A DNA stretch of 64,000 nt, taken from positions 50,599,727 to 50,663,726 of the forward strand of contig NC_089781.1 of assembly GCF_040412425.1 (NCBI RefSeq), read 5' to 3'. Under the pieces are notes generated by a model. It had not been told where the DNA came from. It ran no database searches and saw nothing but the letters and a program-made list of their open reading frames with translations. Origin of the DNA: Macrobrachium rosenbergii. Taxonomy: Eukaryota > Arthropoda > Malacostraca > Decapoda > Palaemonidae. Below, piece by piece: positions 46,416 to 57,600 of the stretch. Every line of letters begins with the position of its first letter. The stretch's first letter is position 1. The position numbers and the translations under genes were made by a program.

Positions 46416-47396
46416 TGTGATGGGTCGTTTTACCACCACCACATACACTTGTATAATTATCCAATACTAGTATTCACTAACCAGAATACGAAATTCACAG
46501 TAAGTGAAATCGTATCACAAGACTATCAACCAATGTGTGCAAAACCAATTTGGGGTGAAAATAAACACTAAGAAAAATAACTTAATTTTAATACATGAAG
46601 ATATAGACAGAAATGACGCCTGAACCACTAGATACAATGATTATAATGAAAAACAATTACACTTAATATATATAAAAAAACACTTACCCAATTAATAAAT
46701 AAAAAACAACACTTTCAAACGCAATATGGAGGGGCCCAGAAAGGAGGAGAAGTTCAAAAGAATGAATAACCTAACCAAAAATACAACACTAAAGTAATCA
46801 GAGGTGGTCCTTGTAACAAAGCCGTGATCTGGTTAAACTAAGGATCTCCATGTCTGGAGATTGAGACAGGGTGATGTCAAATTATGGGCCCAACTACGGC
46901 GCTGGCCTATACCTCCACCAATTCACAGGCCGTGATCCAACTGAGGCGTCTTGCTCAGCATGCAAACTAATAATAGTCCAAATACCGTACCGTTGGACTT
47001 GGCTATGGTAACTGAACCAAGGGCGTAGCAGGATAATAAATGAATAAATCCTCCAGCTGCTGAAGGTAGTTGATCCAAAATAATCCTAAGTTCAGGATGC
47101 CAAAAACGTAGCAGATCAACAGCAGTTTGCCAAAATCAAGTAGAAACGCCCAATTGTCCACCACTTCCTTCGGGACGTTGACAACCCTCGGCCTCCTGGG
47201 GCGGAGGGGAGGCTGGGGAGAAAAGCCGTACACCCTCAAAACATGAAAGACAAAACGGTCGTTAGTGAAAACGTAAACACAAGAACCACCAGAGGAGGAA
47301 AACTAGCTAATACATTGTGACAATAATTTAACATTTAAAATTAAAGTTAAGACAAATCAACTAATTAAATAATAATTAAATGACAACAAGATGACA
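46416..47396 (-). repeat. Element F 3' LTR
   Basis: 981 bp, plus-strand TGTGATGGGTCGTTTTACC to AACAAGATGACA. It matches 53175-54145. Differences are mostly clustered short indels and block changes (for example near 46790, 46900 and 47120) rather than scattered substitutions. Confidence 0.93.
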
Positions 47397-47407
47397 CCTC
47401 CTCTCCC
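47397..47407 (-). promoter_or_regulatory. Element F polypurine tract
   Basis: On the minus strand GGGAGAGGAGG abuts the first base of the 3' LTR (TGTCATC). This is the expected primer for plus-strand synthesis and confirms the orientation. Confidence 0.8.
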
Positions 47408-48520
47408 AAAAGAATTTTTTTTCCCCCAAAAAAAAATTAAAGTAAATAATATTTCAAATTCAAATTTAAAAGTAAAATATAAAATAATCACTTGTTATAA
47501 CAAAAATAGTCAAACAACAGAAATAATGATTTCATAAAATCTGTGAAAAAACAATTATATAATTAGAGCATGAAACCAAAAACAAAATGAGGACGGGTGG
47601 CAATTGAAGAAGGATGCAGCTCACAAGAAAGGCACTAACATAATAACAAGATTAACAAATTATCAAAAGTAACCCAATACCATACAATACAAATTCAAAA
47701 TATTACAAAATACAGAAAACCAACACCAAACCAATAGCTCCAAGGCTCTCACATAGGTACATAATCAAGAGCTACATTGCTCCACCCGGATTCCACATAT
47801 TTGTTCATAGGCCATAACTATTTTTACACACTTAACGGTTTCTCACTTCATATCTCATCATCGCCCATTGCAAAAATGTTCAGCGAACAAGAGTCATTTA
47901 CATCACCGTGTCAACACACTAAATCACTATAAAAGTGTCCTACCGAGTACACACACCTATAATGGACGACACAGAGAAAACCAGCACAGTTTTCCCCTGC
48001 TGCAACCTGAACACGCAAAACTTTCTGAAGCGTAGTTATGCCTGAAAACACAGAATACCCGGATTAGCAGCTATCATTTCATTAAGTAAACTCTCTGATT
48101 AACACCTCAACTGCATAATCAATCACCTAACAGTGTCTTACCATGTCTCAACGACCATCAACAATGGCCTATGCTACTCATCAGTAGCATAAAAACTATA
48201 ATAATAATAATATCTGCAAAAGCGTATTCCAGAAATAACACACCACCAACCTATCTTAAAATTACCCTTGCCACAAAATTCAAACGAGTACCATCTTTAC
48301 CTTCACCTATAAACTTAATATTAAACATAACTAATTTTACAGTCCCAGACATTTATGGAATTCCTGTAAAGAAAAATTCAGATTAATACATATTCATTAT
48401 CCTTATACACTCATCTACTTCTAAGAATACAAACCTAACTACCTACTTCAACAGCACACACACCGCAATTAGAACGATACAGATACTACCTTAATATCCG
48501 CAGAGCCCCTTGCCAGAATC
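47408..48520 (-). other. Element F non-coding 3' internal region
   Basis: About 1.1 kb of A-rich plus-strand sequence between the RNase H end and the polypurine tract. I see no domain or long frame on the element strand. An env gene could sit here but none is recognisable. Confidence 0.5.
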
Positions 48521-48521
48521 C

Positions 48522-48960
48522 CTACCCAACGCTGCGAGAGAGAGCGTCAGCCACTACATTATCTCTTCCCGGTACATGAGAAAACTGCAAGTTCCATTCT
48601 TGCAACATGATACTCCACCGCATCAGACGTTGATTTTTATTTTTGTATCTGTTGATGAAGGTCAATGGATTATGATCTGTCATAATCTTTATTGGAGTTC
48701 CTGTGGAAGACAGATAAACAGAAAAATGATTAATGGCCAAGATTAATGCGAGTGTTTCCTTCTCGACCGTCGAATATTTGCGTTGAGCGGAGGTTAATTT
48801 CTTCGAAAAGAACGCTACCGGGTGAGAAACGCCTTGCTCGTCGTTCTGTAATAAGACCGCTCCGACACCGACGTCACTTGCGTCAGTGGCTGCGAAAATG
48901 GGAGGTCGAAATCCGGAGCCCTAAGAATGGGGAAACTGAGTAGTATCCCCTTCAAACTTT
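48522..48960 (-). pseudogene. Element F RNase H
   Basis: C-terminal Pol domain. Visible: FAATDASDVGVGAVLLQND near 48840-48900 (first Asp), HPVAFFSKK and RKYSTVEKETLALILAINHF near 48730-48800 (Glu), IKIMTDHNPLTFINRYK (Asp), and LQFSHVPGRDNVVADALSRS (final Asp) ending at 48522. This is the last coding domain of the element, which shows that integrase does not follow it. The frame is broken near 48745. Confidence 0.85.
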
Positions 48961-49051
48961 CAAAAAGCATTCTGCGCTTCCTTCGTCCAAATGAACGCGA
49001 CCTTCTTTTTCAATAGGTTAGTAAGTGGAACAGCGATGTCAGAGAAATTCT

Positions 49052-50044
49052 TTACAAACCGACGATAATACCTAGCAAACCTGAGAACTTCCTGACATCC
49101 CTTCGGCACTTAGGAACAGAAATCTTTTCAATAGCCTCCACATTTGCTTGTTTAGGGGTAACTTTACCATCTCCCACTACATGACCCAAATAAACAACCT
49201 TCGCTTTTGCAAATTCACTTTTCTTTAAATTAACCACCAAACCAGCTTTCTTCAATACCTCAAACAAGGCCTTACGTCTTCCAAATGTGTGTCCCAGTCG
49301 TCACTATAAATAACAATGTCATCAATATAAACCACACAACCTTCTAAACCATACACCAGCGTGTTCATTAACCTTTGAAAAGTGGCGGCGGCATTTTTCA
49401 TACCAAACGGCATAACACGACATTGAAACAACCCTTGAGGTGTAACGAAAGCTGACAAGGCCCTTGCTCGTTTCGACAAAGGAACTTGCCAATAACCTTT
49501 TAACAAATCAAATTTACTTATATATTTAGACTTCCCCATGCGATCAATGCAATCTTCTATCCGTGGCAAAGGATAACTATCGGGTTTGTAACCTCATTAA
49601 CTCTCCTATAATCAAAACACATACGAAACTCTCCATCAGGTTTCTTAACCAACACCACAGGTGACGACCAAGGGCTTTGCTTGTCGATCAAACCATGTTT
49701 TAACATATATTCCACTTCTTTGCAACAACTTCACTCTTAAAAGGATTTAATCTATATGGCGATTGTTTCACTGGCGTGGCATTACCAACATCCACGTCAT
49801 GTTCTAAGACAGATGTTCGACCTGGTACATCCGAAAACAATTCTTTATAATCGAACACCAACTTCTTTAGAGATCTACGTTTATCAAAACTCAAATGAGA
49901 AACTGAACTATCAAAATTTTTCAAAGAAGTTTTATTACCTGTTGGAAAGTTACCATCATTACCATATTTATCTTCATTAAATTCTTCCTCTGAAAAAGAA
50001 TAAATATTATTATTACAATTTACAACCACCCCAACTGTTGCCAC
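49052..50044 (-). pseudogene. Element F reverse transcriptase
   Basis: Gypsy-type RT: LFSDVPGRTSVLEHDVDVGN and [13 protein letters not shown] at the N-terminus, [21 protein letters not shown] and [13 protein letters not shown] sequence near 49610-49690, then SKFDLLKGYWQVPLSKRAR (motif A Asp), MPFGMKNAAATFQRLMN (motif B), GCVVYIDDIVIYSDDW (catalytic YIDD intact) and thumb VVYLGHVVGDGKVTPKQ. The N-terminus overlaps the end of the integrase frame at 50020-50044, so the two are directly adjacent. Frameshifts near 49740, 49590 and 49260. Confidence 0.88.
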
Positions 50045-51240
50045 AGGAATGACTTTATCCCTTTCTTATATTCCTTTAACATATTAATATGGCAAAGTTG
50101 AAAGGGTTTCTTTTTAACCAAATAATTAACCTCGCTTATTTTTTCAAAACTTTCAAGGACCTGAAATGAAGCTTTTAACGAATTACCTGGAAGAGGTAAT
50201 AACACCAATACCTTGTCGCCTTCAGCGAAGTTACGAATTTTGGTCTTCCTGTCAAAGTAGTATTTCATTCTTCTCTGACTACACAACAAATTCTCACGAG
50301 CAAATTCCCAGGCCTTCGTCATTTTATCACCCAAATTAGTCAGATAATCTAATAAATTAATATCAGGAATGTCACCTTCCCATGACTCTCTTACAACATC
50401 AAGCGGACCCCGAACACAATGCCCAAAAACCAAATTAAATGGGGATAAACCAAGAGACTGACTTGGAGCCGACCGAAAAGCAAATAAAAGATATGGTAAT
50501 TTTTGTCCCACTCAGAGCCGTGACTTAGACAATATTTCCTAATCATCGATTTCAGAGTTTGATGAAACTCTCCAGAGCACCCTGACTTTCCGGATGATAA
50601 GGAGATGAAGTCACATGCTTAATACCCAATTCTGCCATTTTCTCCTTAAAATATTTGCTAACAAAGTTTGTACCACAATCAGATTGAACCACCTTAGGCA
50701 TTCCGAACCTAGTAAAAAAGTTAATTATACCTCAACAATTTTTACACTTTTGATGGATCGTAGAGGAATTGCTTCTGGATAACGGGACATTTTATCCATC
50801 ATGGTGAAAATATACTTATTCCCACTACGAGTCCTGGGCAACGGCCCGACAACATCAATGATAATTTCCTTAAAAGGTTCAGAAACCACAGGGATGGGCC
50901 ATAAAGGAGCTTTTGGAATAACTTGGTTTGGCTTACCGACCTTCTGACAGATACTACAGCTATTGACAAATTTCTTCACGTCGGATTTCAATTTGGGCCA
51001 GTAATAATCCTTAAGCAATTTCCCAGCTGTCTTGTAGATTCCGAAATGACCCGCCAAACCATTATCATGTGCCAACGACATCAAGCCAATCCTGTGAACA
51101 TAAGGAACCAATATCTGTTTTAAAACTTCATGTGCACTATTGCCAGCCTCTCTAGGCCTACTCAACCTGTAAAGAATGTTATTAATTATTTTAAACTTTG
51201 GGACAGTTAAATCATCCACTTCGCCCGACTCAACAGGAAG
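50020..51240 (-). pseudogene. Element F integrase (upstream of RT)
   Basis: Complete integrase outline. Zinc region: LAHDNGLAGHFGIYKTAGK and VNSCSICQKVGKPNQ (H-H-C-C) at 50940-51090. Core: EIIIDVVGPLPRTRSGNKYI (first Asp), VVQSDCGTNFVSKYF (second Asp) near 50670, HPESQGALE (Glu) near 50580. C-terminus: LLFAFRSAPSQSLGLSPFNL, FAEGDKVLVLLPLPGNSLKA and QLCHINMLKEYKKG. Small frame changes lie near 50725, 50560 and 50515. It ends at about 50030, where the RT begins; no second integrase exists in the element. Confidence 0.9.
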
Positions 51241-51359
51241 GTCCCGGAATTCTTGTTTCTGAGCTTTAATTAGCTCTTCCTTTGTCCAATTTGGAAGGTC
51301 TTTTGCAATATTCCTATCTACAACTAAATTACTACCACTACTACTACTAATACTACGTT

Positions 51360-51869
51360 CTAAACTACTACAATCACGTCTGTTGTTGACTCTGCAGCGT
51401 CAACAACACTAGCTCTAGAACGAGTAACGACAGCAACCACAATGATCATTAAAATTTGATCCTGTTTATTTTTATAAGCCACATCATTTCCTAACACAAT
51501 ATCTACATCTTTAACAGGAAACCTATTCACAATGGCCACCTTCAATATTCCTGAAAAAGATGGACATTTTAAATGGAAATTACCGATGGATAGGACTCAA
51601 CTGAATCGGGAAAACCAGACAACAGAACAAACTCTTCAAAGTCATGGACAAAATCGCAAGGTAATGCCTCTCTTAAAATCAACGACTGAGTTGCTTTCCC
51701 TCGTGTCCCGCAAAATGCGAACCACCCTTTCTTTGGACGAATCCACAGACGAGACACTACCACGGGACAAATACCTTTCAAAGCAATTGGATAGTCATTG
51801 TTCAGTCGTTCTCGTTTGACGGGCTTCTCTCGCTTATCAATGACCATAACTGATCTACCCTTAGCTTGT
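51360..51869 (-). pseudogene. Element F protease region
   Basis: Follows the Gag knuckle. The frame contains VVVSRLWIRPKKGWFAFCGT then GKATQSLILREALP, where relatives have a DTGATQS-type active site; small insertions around 51715 have destroyed it. Downstream NRFPVKDVDIVLGNDVAYKN is the expected LGNDxA region. The assignment is by position and these landmarks. A frame change lies near 51550. Confidence 0.65.
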
Positions 51870-52983
51870 AGGGACTTCTTAAAGGCAAAACACTGACTTT
51901 TTACATGCCCCTTTATTATTACAGAAGAAGCATGTCATGCTTCTTAACCTTTCAGGATTATTTATGTTACCTCTGTCAGGAGAAACACGATTATTAGCAG
52001 AAAAATTATTACTATTATTCTGCCTCCTGGGCTGACTCCTATTAACATAATTAGGCCTCCCAAAAACATTGTAATTGTTATTATTATTACTCTGACTTTT
52101 TCTAACACAACCAGGCTTTATATTACTCATCACCCCTAACTCATTCTTATGTGACAGGTAATATTCGTCACTAGCAATGGCAACCTCCTGCAAGGTATCA
52201 ATCTTTAATTCTTCCAAATGCACCTTCAACTTATCGGGTACACACCTCTTAAACTCCTCTACAAGTACCAACTCTTTCAACCCTTCAAAATTGTCAACTT
52301 CTTTCGACTTTAACCAATCTTCAGCATATTGCCTCTTACCCCTAGCAAATTCTACGAACGTCTGTTCCCTATCTTTCTGTAAATTCCTGAAACGCTGTCT
52401 GTAAGCCTCAGGGACAAGCTCATAAGCCTTTAGCACAATGGCTTTCACATTATCATAGTCGGATGATAAACTCTCATCCAACGTAACATACACTTTCTGA
52501 GCCCTACCTATCAATTTACTCTGGATAAGTGTCGTCCAGTACTCTTGAGGCCACTGCAATTTAGCGGCAATCCTCTCAAATGAAACAAAAACTCCGCTAC
52601 ATTACACTCTTGAAAATGTGGCACAAATTTGAGTGCCTCTGACAAATTAATAGTAGGCGTCACCCCCTGGTTGGGGAAGAGGAGAGAAACAGGATCCATT
52701 AAATGCATTTCCTCTCAAACTGCCTCTCTCTCTCCTCTTGCTCTGCCCTAAATTTTTCTATATTAAACTCTATTGTTTTTAACTCAATTTGCTTATTCAA
52801 AACTCTACAGACACTTCCTCTTTGACTACCTTCATTTGCCCCCTCTGTCTTCACAGTTTTAACATAATCATATACCTTCAACAACAATAGGCCCTTCCTT
52901 ACAGACGAATCAAATTCAATTTCCAGATGCTGAGCCACTTGCTCTAACTCAAGCCTATCCAACTCTGTAGCCTTGCTTGCCAC
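51870..52983 (-). pseudogene. Element F gag with SCAN-like domain and CCHC knuckle
   Basis: N-terminal helical part (MASKATELDRLELEQVAQHL, 52983-52699, Glu/Arg-rich), then capsid. Between about 52400 and 52150 the segment YRQRFRNLQKD, QYAEDWLKSKEVDNFEGLKE, LVLVEEFKRCVPDKLKVHL and LQEVAIASDEY follows the same order and spacing as the SCAN domain of vertebrate zinc-finger proteins (FRQRFR, WL, LVLEQF, LPEEL). A knuckle C-x2-C-x4-H-x4-C (CFFCNNKGHVKSQC) lies at about 51890-51935, split by one extra base. Gag forms the particle; SCAN is a dimerisation domain thought to derive from such capsids. Frameshifts near 52700 and 52575. Confidence 0.85.
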
Positions 52984-53155
52984 CCCTCTCCACTAAGAAG
53001 CTCTAAAACATCAATAGTACACATTTTGCTCAATCAAACCTCAAAACAATACCCCAAAAAAAATATCAAATCTGGAGAAGTAAAACTGTTGCCCAAAAAT
53101 AAAACACCACAGAATCAATTTTGCACACTAGTGAATACTTGCAGGAACAAAATAT

Positions 53156-53171
53156 CCTGTCACGGTCGCCA
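53156..53171 (-). promoter_or_regulatory. Element F primer-binding site
   Basis: On the minus strand TGGCGACCGTGACAGG starts three bases after the 5' LTR end. The string resembles the tRNA-Arg-type site of the mdg1/412 group as I recall it; the tRNA identity should be treated as tentative. Confidence 0.7.
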
Positions 53172-53174
53172 GTT

Positions 53175-54145
53175 TGTGATGGGTCGTTTTACCACCACCA
53201 CATACACTTATATAATTATCCAATACTAGTATTCACTAACCAGAATACGAAATTCACAGTAAGTGAAATCGTATCACAAGACTATCAACCAATGTGTTAA
53301 AAACCAATTTGGGGTGAAAATAAACACTAAGAAAAATAACTTAATTTTAATACATGAAGATATAGACAGAAATGACGCCTGAACCACTAGATACAATGAT
53401 TATAATGAAAAACAATTACACTTAAAAACATAAAAAAACACTTACCCAATTAATAAAAGAAAAACAACACATTCAAACGCAATATGGAGGGGGTTAGAAA
53501 GGAGGAGAAGGCAAAAAGAATGAATAACCTAACAAAAATACAACACTAAAAAATTAAGGTGGTTTTAACAAAGCCGTGATCTGGTTAAACTAAGGATCTC
53601 CAACTGGAGATTGAGACAGGTGATGTCAAATTATGGGCCCAACTACGGCGCTGGCCTATACCTATGTTTGATCACAGGGGATCCAACTGATTCTTGCTCA
53701 GCATGCAAAAAACTAGTCCAAATACCGTTTGTTGGACAGAGAGGTCCCTTGGCTATGGTAACTGAACCAAGGGCGTAGCAGGATAATAAATGAATAAATC
53801 CTCCAGCTGCTGAAGGTAGTGGATCCAAAATAATCTAAGTTCAGGATGCCAAAACGTAGCAGTCAACTCAGGCCAAAATCAAGTAGTTACAGGTTTAGGT
53901 TCAGAACACAATTGTCCACCACTTCCTTTCGTTGACAACCCCTCGGCCTCCTGGGGCGGAGGGGGAGGGGCTGGGGAGAGTCACACCCTCAAAACATGAA
54001 AGACAAACGGTTTAGTGAAAACGTAAACACAAGAACCACCAGAGGAGGAAAACTGCTAATACATTGTGACAATAATTTAAAATTTAAAATTAAAGTTAAG
54101 ACAAATCAACTAATTAAATAATAATTAAATGACAACAAGATGACA
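53175..54145 (-). repeat. Element F 5' LTR
   Basis: 971 bp, plus-strand TGTGATGGGTCGTTTTACC to AACAAGATGACA, followed by CTGAT. Partner of 46416-47396. The region 53540-54010 shows several small block differences from the partner. Confidence 0.93.
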
Positions 54146-54150
54146 CTGAT

Positions 54151-54656
54151 AAAGTACTGCCAACTTTAACTTTAAAATACCTACGATGTAAAAATGATCT
54201 GACAAATAAAGGTAATTTTCCTCGTAGACCACTATTATGCATTGTCTTGAGAATTCCATGTCTCCAAGCAGTGTCATATGCCTTTTCTATATCAAAAAAC
54301 ACTGTCACGTGGTGTTGTTTGGAGGCAAATGCTTCACAGACAGAGGTTTCAAGTTGCAGTAAGATATCCAGTGTGGAGTGCATTTTTCGAAAGCCACACT
54401 GAGAAGGTGTTAAGATACTGTTGTGCTCTAAATACCACATCAGCCTTACATTTACCATTTTTTCCATTAATTTACACAAACAGCAAGTTAACGCAATGGG
54501 GCGGTAACTTGCTGCATAGAGAGGATCTTTTCCAGGCTTAAGAAATGGTAACATGGTTGCCAATTCCCATATGCTAGGGTAGCTGCTTTCATCCCATATT
54601 CTATTGATAATGCTGATTATAAAAAGTTTTGTGTTCCTTGAAATGTGTTTAAACAT
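54151..54656 (-). pseudogene. LINE G ORF2 RT, N-terminal half
   Basis: Reads LPFLKPGKDPLYAASYRPIA, LTCCLCKLMEKMVNVRLMW, FGFRKMHST-like RKMHSTLDILLQLE, FFDIEKAYDTAW (motif A Asp) and YFKVKVGSTLS at the border with element F. It continues in frame with 46415 once F and one CTGAT are left out. A frame change near 54640 separates it from the linker (54617-55081), which has WKKIRKIQVN and NKSESYNMPFSEREFDSA. Confidence 0.88.
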
Positions 54657-54986
54657 TTTATAAGGAATCTCATCAGGGCCAGGGCAGTGTTCTTGCTCCT
54701 GGCTAAAGCAGAGTCAAATTCCCTTTCAGAAAAAGGCATATTGTAAGATTCACTTTTGTTTGATGAAAAATCAAGTACCTGTTGTTCTTCCATCATTCTG
54801 AAATGATGTCCTGGGGAACTATCTGATTTTTCAGACTCGAGCAAAATGTTCAGAAAATATATTACTAACTTCTGTGGCATCAGTGATATGATTATTATTT
54901 TCTTTAAGTACTGGAAGAGGATTGGGTGTAAATTTACCTGAATTTTTCTTATTTTCTTCCAAATGCTGCTGACTGGTGTTCTGCTG

Positions 54987-56015
54987 TTAATAGAGGATAC
55001 ATATCCTGCCCATGATTGTCTTCTGGCAGCTTTCATAGCTTTTTTGAAATCGTGCCCTACACTGTTTATAAGTGATGACATTATCCACGTTGCGATGTCT
55101 ACGGCACCTGGTCAATGATGACCTTGTAGCTCGATGCAGCAGCCTTAATTCTTCTGACCACCATGGAACTGGCCGTCTCCTGAAAAGTCCTTTAGTTCGA
55201 GGAATTGAATGTAAGCCAGCAGTATGGAAAGTTCCATTGAGGAGATCGATGGCATCATCTACACTTGGGAAATCTTTGGCATCCCCTTCCAGCTCGCTCA
55301 AATCTTCGAATTTTTTCCAATTTGCTTTCTCTAAGCACCATCGTGGTGATCTTGGGATAGGTGGATCATCATTGGTGCTGATTATAATTGGAGAATGGTC
55401 ACTGGTATGCCAGTCATCACTTGTTCTCCAACTAAAATCAACACTGCAATTAGAGCTACAAATTGAAAGGTCAATGCAGGAGACAGTACCAGTCTGAATG
55501 TGATAATGGGTAGGTTCTCCAGCATTAAGAAGGCCTATATCTTCATTTTCTACGATAGATGCCATCATATTCCCTTTTTGGTTTGATGTTACATCTCCCC
55601 ACAATGGATGTCTGCTGTTGAAGTCACCAAGAAGAAGAAATGGCTCTGGTAGCTGCCACATTAAGGATATTAAGTCCTCTCGGGAGACATGACTATTGGG
55701 TGGAATGTAAAGGGAACATATGGTATACTGCCTTCTTAAATTAATCCGTACAGCCACAGCTTGAAGTGGAGTGTTTAGTTTTACTTTGTAGTGTGGAGTA
55801 TCTTGACGGATGTAGATGAGGGATCCACCGTGATTTCCCACTTCCAAATCAAATTCAGTTCTGAAGTGAACATATTCCCTAGGACAAGGGGTATATTCAC
55901 CTAGCATGGTCTCTTGCAAACATACCCCAACAGGGGAATGCTCATAGAGCAAAAGCTTCACTTCCTCATACTTTGCTCGGAGTCCCTGACAGTTCCACTG
56001 AATTATAGAAGTGAA
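54987..56015 (-). pseudogene. LINE G ORF2 APE endonuclease
   Basis: Nearly complete domain: IIQWNCQGLRAKYEE near 56000, VGVCLQETMLGEY (catalytic Glu), LEVGNHGGSLIYI, FLLLGDFNSRHPLWGD (Asp, Asn), VSCIDLSICSS and WHTSDHSPIIIS (Ser-Asp-His). One frame runs from 55961 to 54987 (324 codons). The true ORF2 start is slightly upstream of 56000, because IQWN is at the N-terminus in this family. It ends in the Arg-rich linker (RRRPVPWWSEELRLL). It looks catalytically intact. Confidence 0.88.
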
Positions 56016-56021
56016 TTGAAT

Positions 56022-57600
56022 TTATTTCTGTCTGGGACCATCAGTATGGTTCCTTTTTACAAGATTGGGAGGGTTCTTTTTTCTATTTGGGGAGGACAAT
56101 TTAATGGGCAGTTTTGTTGGCTTCTTGGGGGGAATAACCACCTTGAAAGAGCCAACATCCTTTCCTTCAGTGTCTTTGACACTGAGCGGTTTTAGTTTCT
56201 TTTCTCTCTGTCTCAATCGAGGACGGAGAGAGCAGAGGTGTTCTCTAAAGAGACCTCCTCAACTGTCTTGCTATTGCTGGCAGTAGCCAGCTCTGCCTTT
56301 AAAGAGGCAGAAGCACCAGCAAGGACTGGCGCTGGGGACCAGCATCTGCTGGTTTGTCCTCCAAAGAGGAGTTGGCACCAACAGAAGCTGGCACCGGGCC
56401 AGCGAGTGCTTAGCCCCGCCTCCAAAGAGGCAGATGGTGGAGGTGTGTCTCAACTGACACTTCAATTTTTCTTAGCTCTAAGTTGACGTCTTCCTTGTTG
56501 GTTCTACTGAACCTTGTCTTCGCATTACCATCGTCAATAGATTCTGATGAATCTGTTAGGGCGTCTTTTCAGCGATTCTTTTTTGACTCTACCTTTGTGC
56601 TTCTTATTTTTATTTGTCTCTTTCTTTGGTTTCTAGGTTTTGCTACTACTGAGGCAAAACTTAGACCAGGTCTTACAATCTTAGCTTTTGCTCTCTCTCT
56701 TGCTTCCTTAAAGTTATCCTTTCCATCACTCTTAACGCCTGAATTTCTTTTTCAAATAAATATATATCACACTGTTGAGATGATGATGCATGTCCCTCAC
56801 CACAGTGAACACATTTAGGTTCCCTTGTGCACATACCATGCTCATCATCTCCACAGTTGACACAAACCGCAGGATTTTCTTGTATTTTCGACCGGCACGT
56901 CTGAAGGGTGTGTCCAAAACGTTGGCAGTGGAAACACCTTCTGGGCCTCAGGATGTACTGTTTTATTTTGTATCTATGCCAGGCTGCAGAGACATACTCT
57001 GGGAGTCTTAACGTATTGAATGTCAATATCAAGGTAGGTTGAGGTATCCGATCTCTATCCACCTTCTTTGTGATCCTGTTCACCTTAATTACACCCTGAT
57101 CTTTCAATTCATTTGAAAGTTTCTCCTCAGAGAAACCCATTAGCTGAGGGGCATAAATCAAACCCTTGCTGCAGTTCAAGCTGGAGTGGGGAGTGCACTC
57201 CACCGTTACTCCCGCAAGGGCCGACAAACTCATCAACTTCATGCTTTCCTCTGGGAGATACTCTCTACCAGGAGCATATTACTGTTCTGAGGGGATATTT
57301 TCGGTTGTCTGCCACAACATTTTACAATTTCCCTGTTTACCTCAAAATATCAATATTGTCACCATTGAGCTTCAAATTTAAATATTTTTCGTATGAGTTG
57401 GGTACAAAGACCCCAGGAACTATTTCATACTTCTTGCTTTTTCTTTATTGCAAATGGTTCCAGAGTGACAATACTGGAACCAGATGCTTTTGTTGGGGAT
57501 TCCTGGCTGTATTCCTTCTTGCCTGGCATTGGGTCGTCAACGGTGTCTGATTGTCACTTGGCCCAGGGTACTAATTTCAACATGGGGACCTTCCATGAAA
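56022..57600 (-). pseudogene. LINE G ORF1 (Gag-like, CCHC zinc knuckles)
   Basis: Probable start MEGPHVEISTLGQV near 57595. The main frame (57242-56673) reads GLIYAPQLMGFSEEKLSNEL, PQPTLILTFNTLRLPEYV, then knuckles CFHCQRFGHTLQTC, CVNCGDDEHGMC and CVHCGEGHASSSQQC, followed by a basic helical part (RKQEREQKLRL). The C-terminal region (56022-56480) is low complexity with repeated Ala/Ser/Cys-rich blocks and ends in a Lys/Pro-rich tail. In-frame stops upstream of 57245 and shifts near 56670 break it. Confidence 0.8.

Larger units (their letters stand above)
46416..54145 (-). mobile_element. Element F: Gmr1-like Ty3/Gypsy element (integrase before RT)
   Basis: LTR element on the minus strand inside the RT of LINE G. 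LTRs are 46416-47396 and 53175-54145 (TGTCATC...CATCACA on the element strand), with a perfect 5-bp duplication CTGAT at 46411-46415 and 54146-54150. Coding order: gag (52983-51870), protease (about 51870-51360), integrase (51240-50020), RT (50044-49052), RNase H (about 48960-48522). Gypsy elements normally place integrase last; integrase ahead of RT is the Ty1/copia order but here with Gypsy-type RT and integrase, as in the Gmr1 group. Several frameshifts are present. Length 7.7 kb. Confidence 0.92.
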
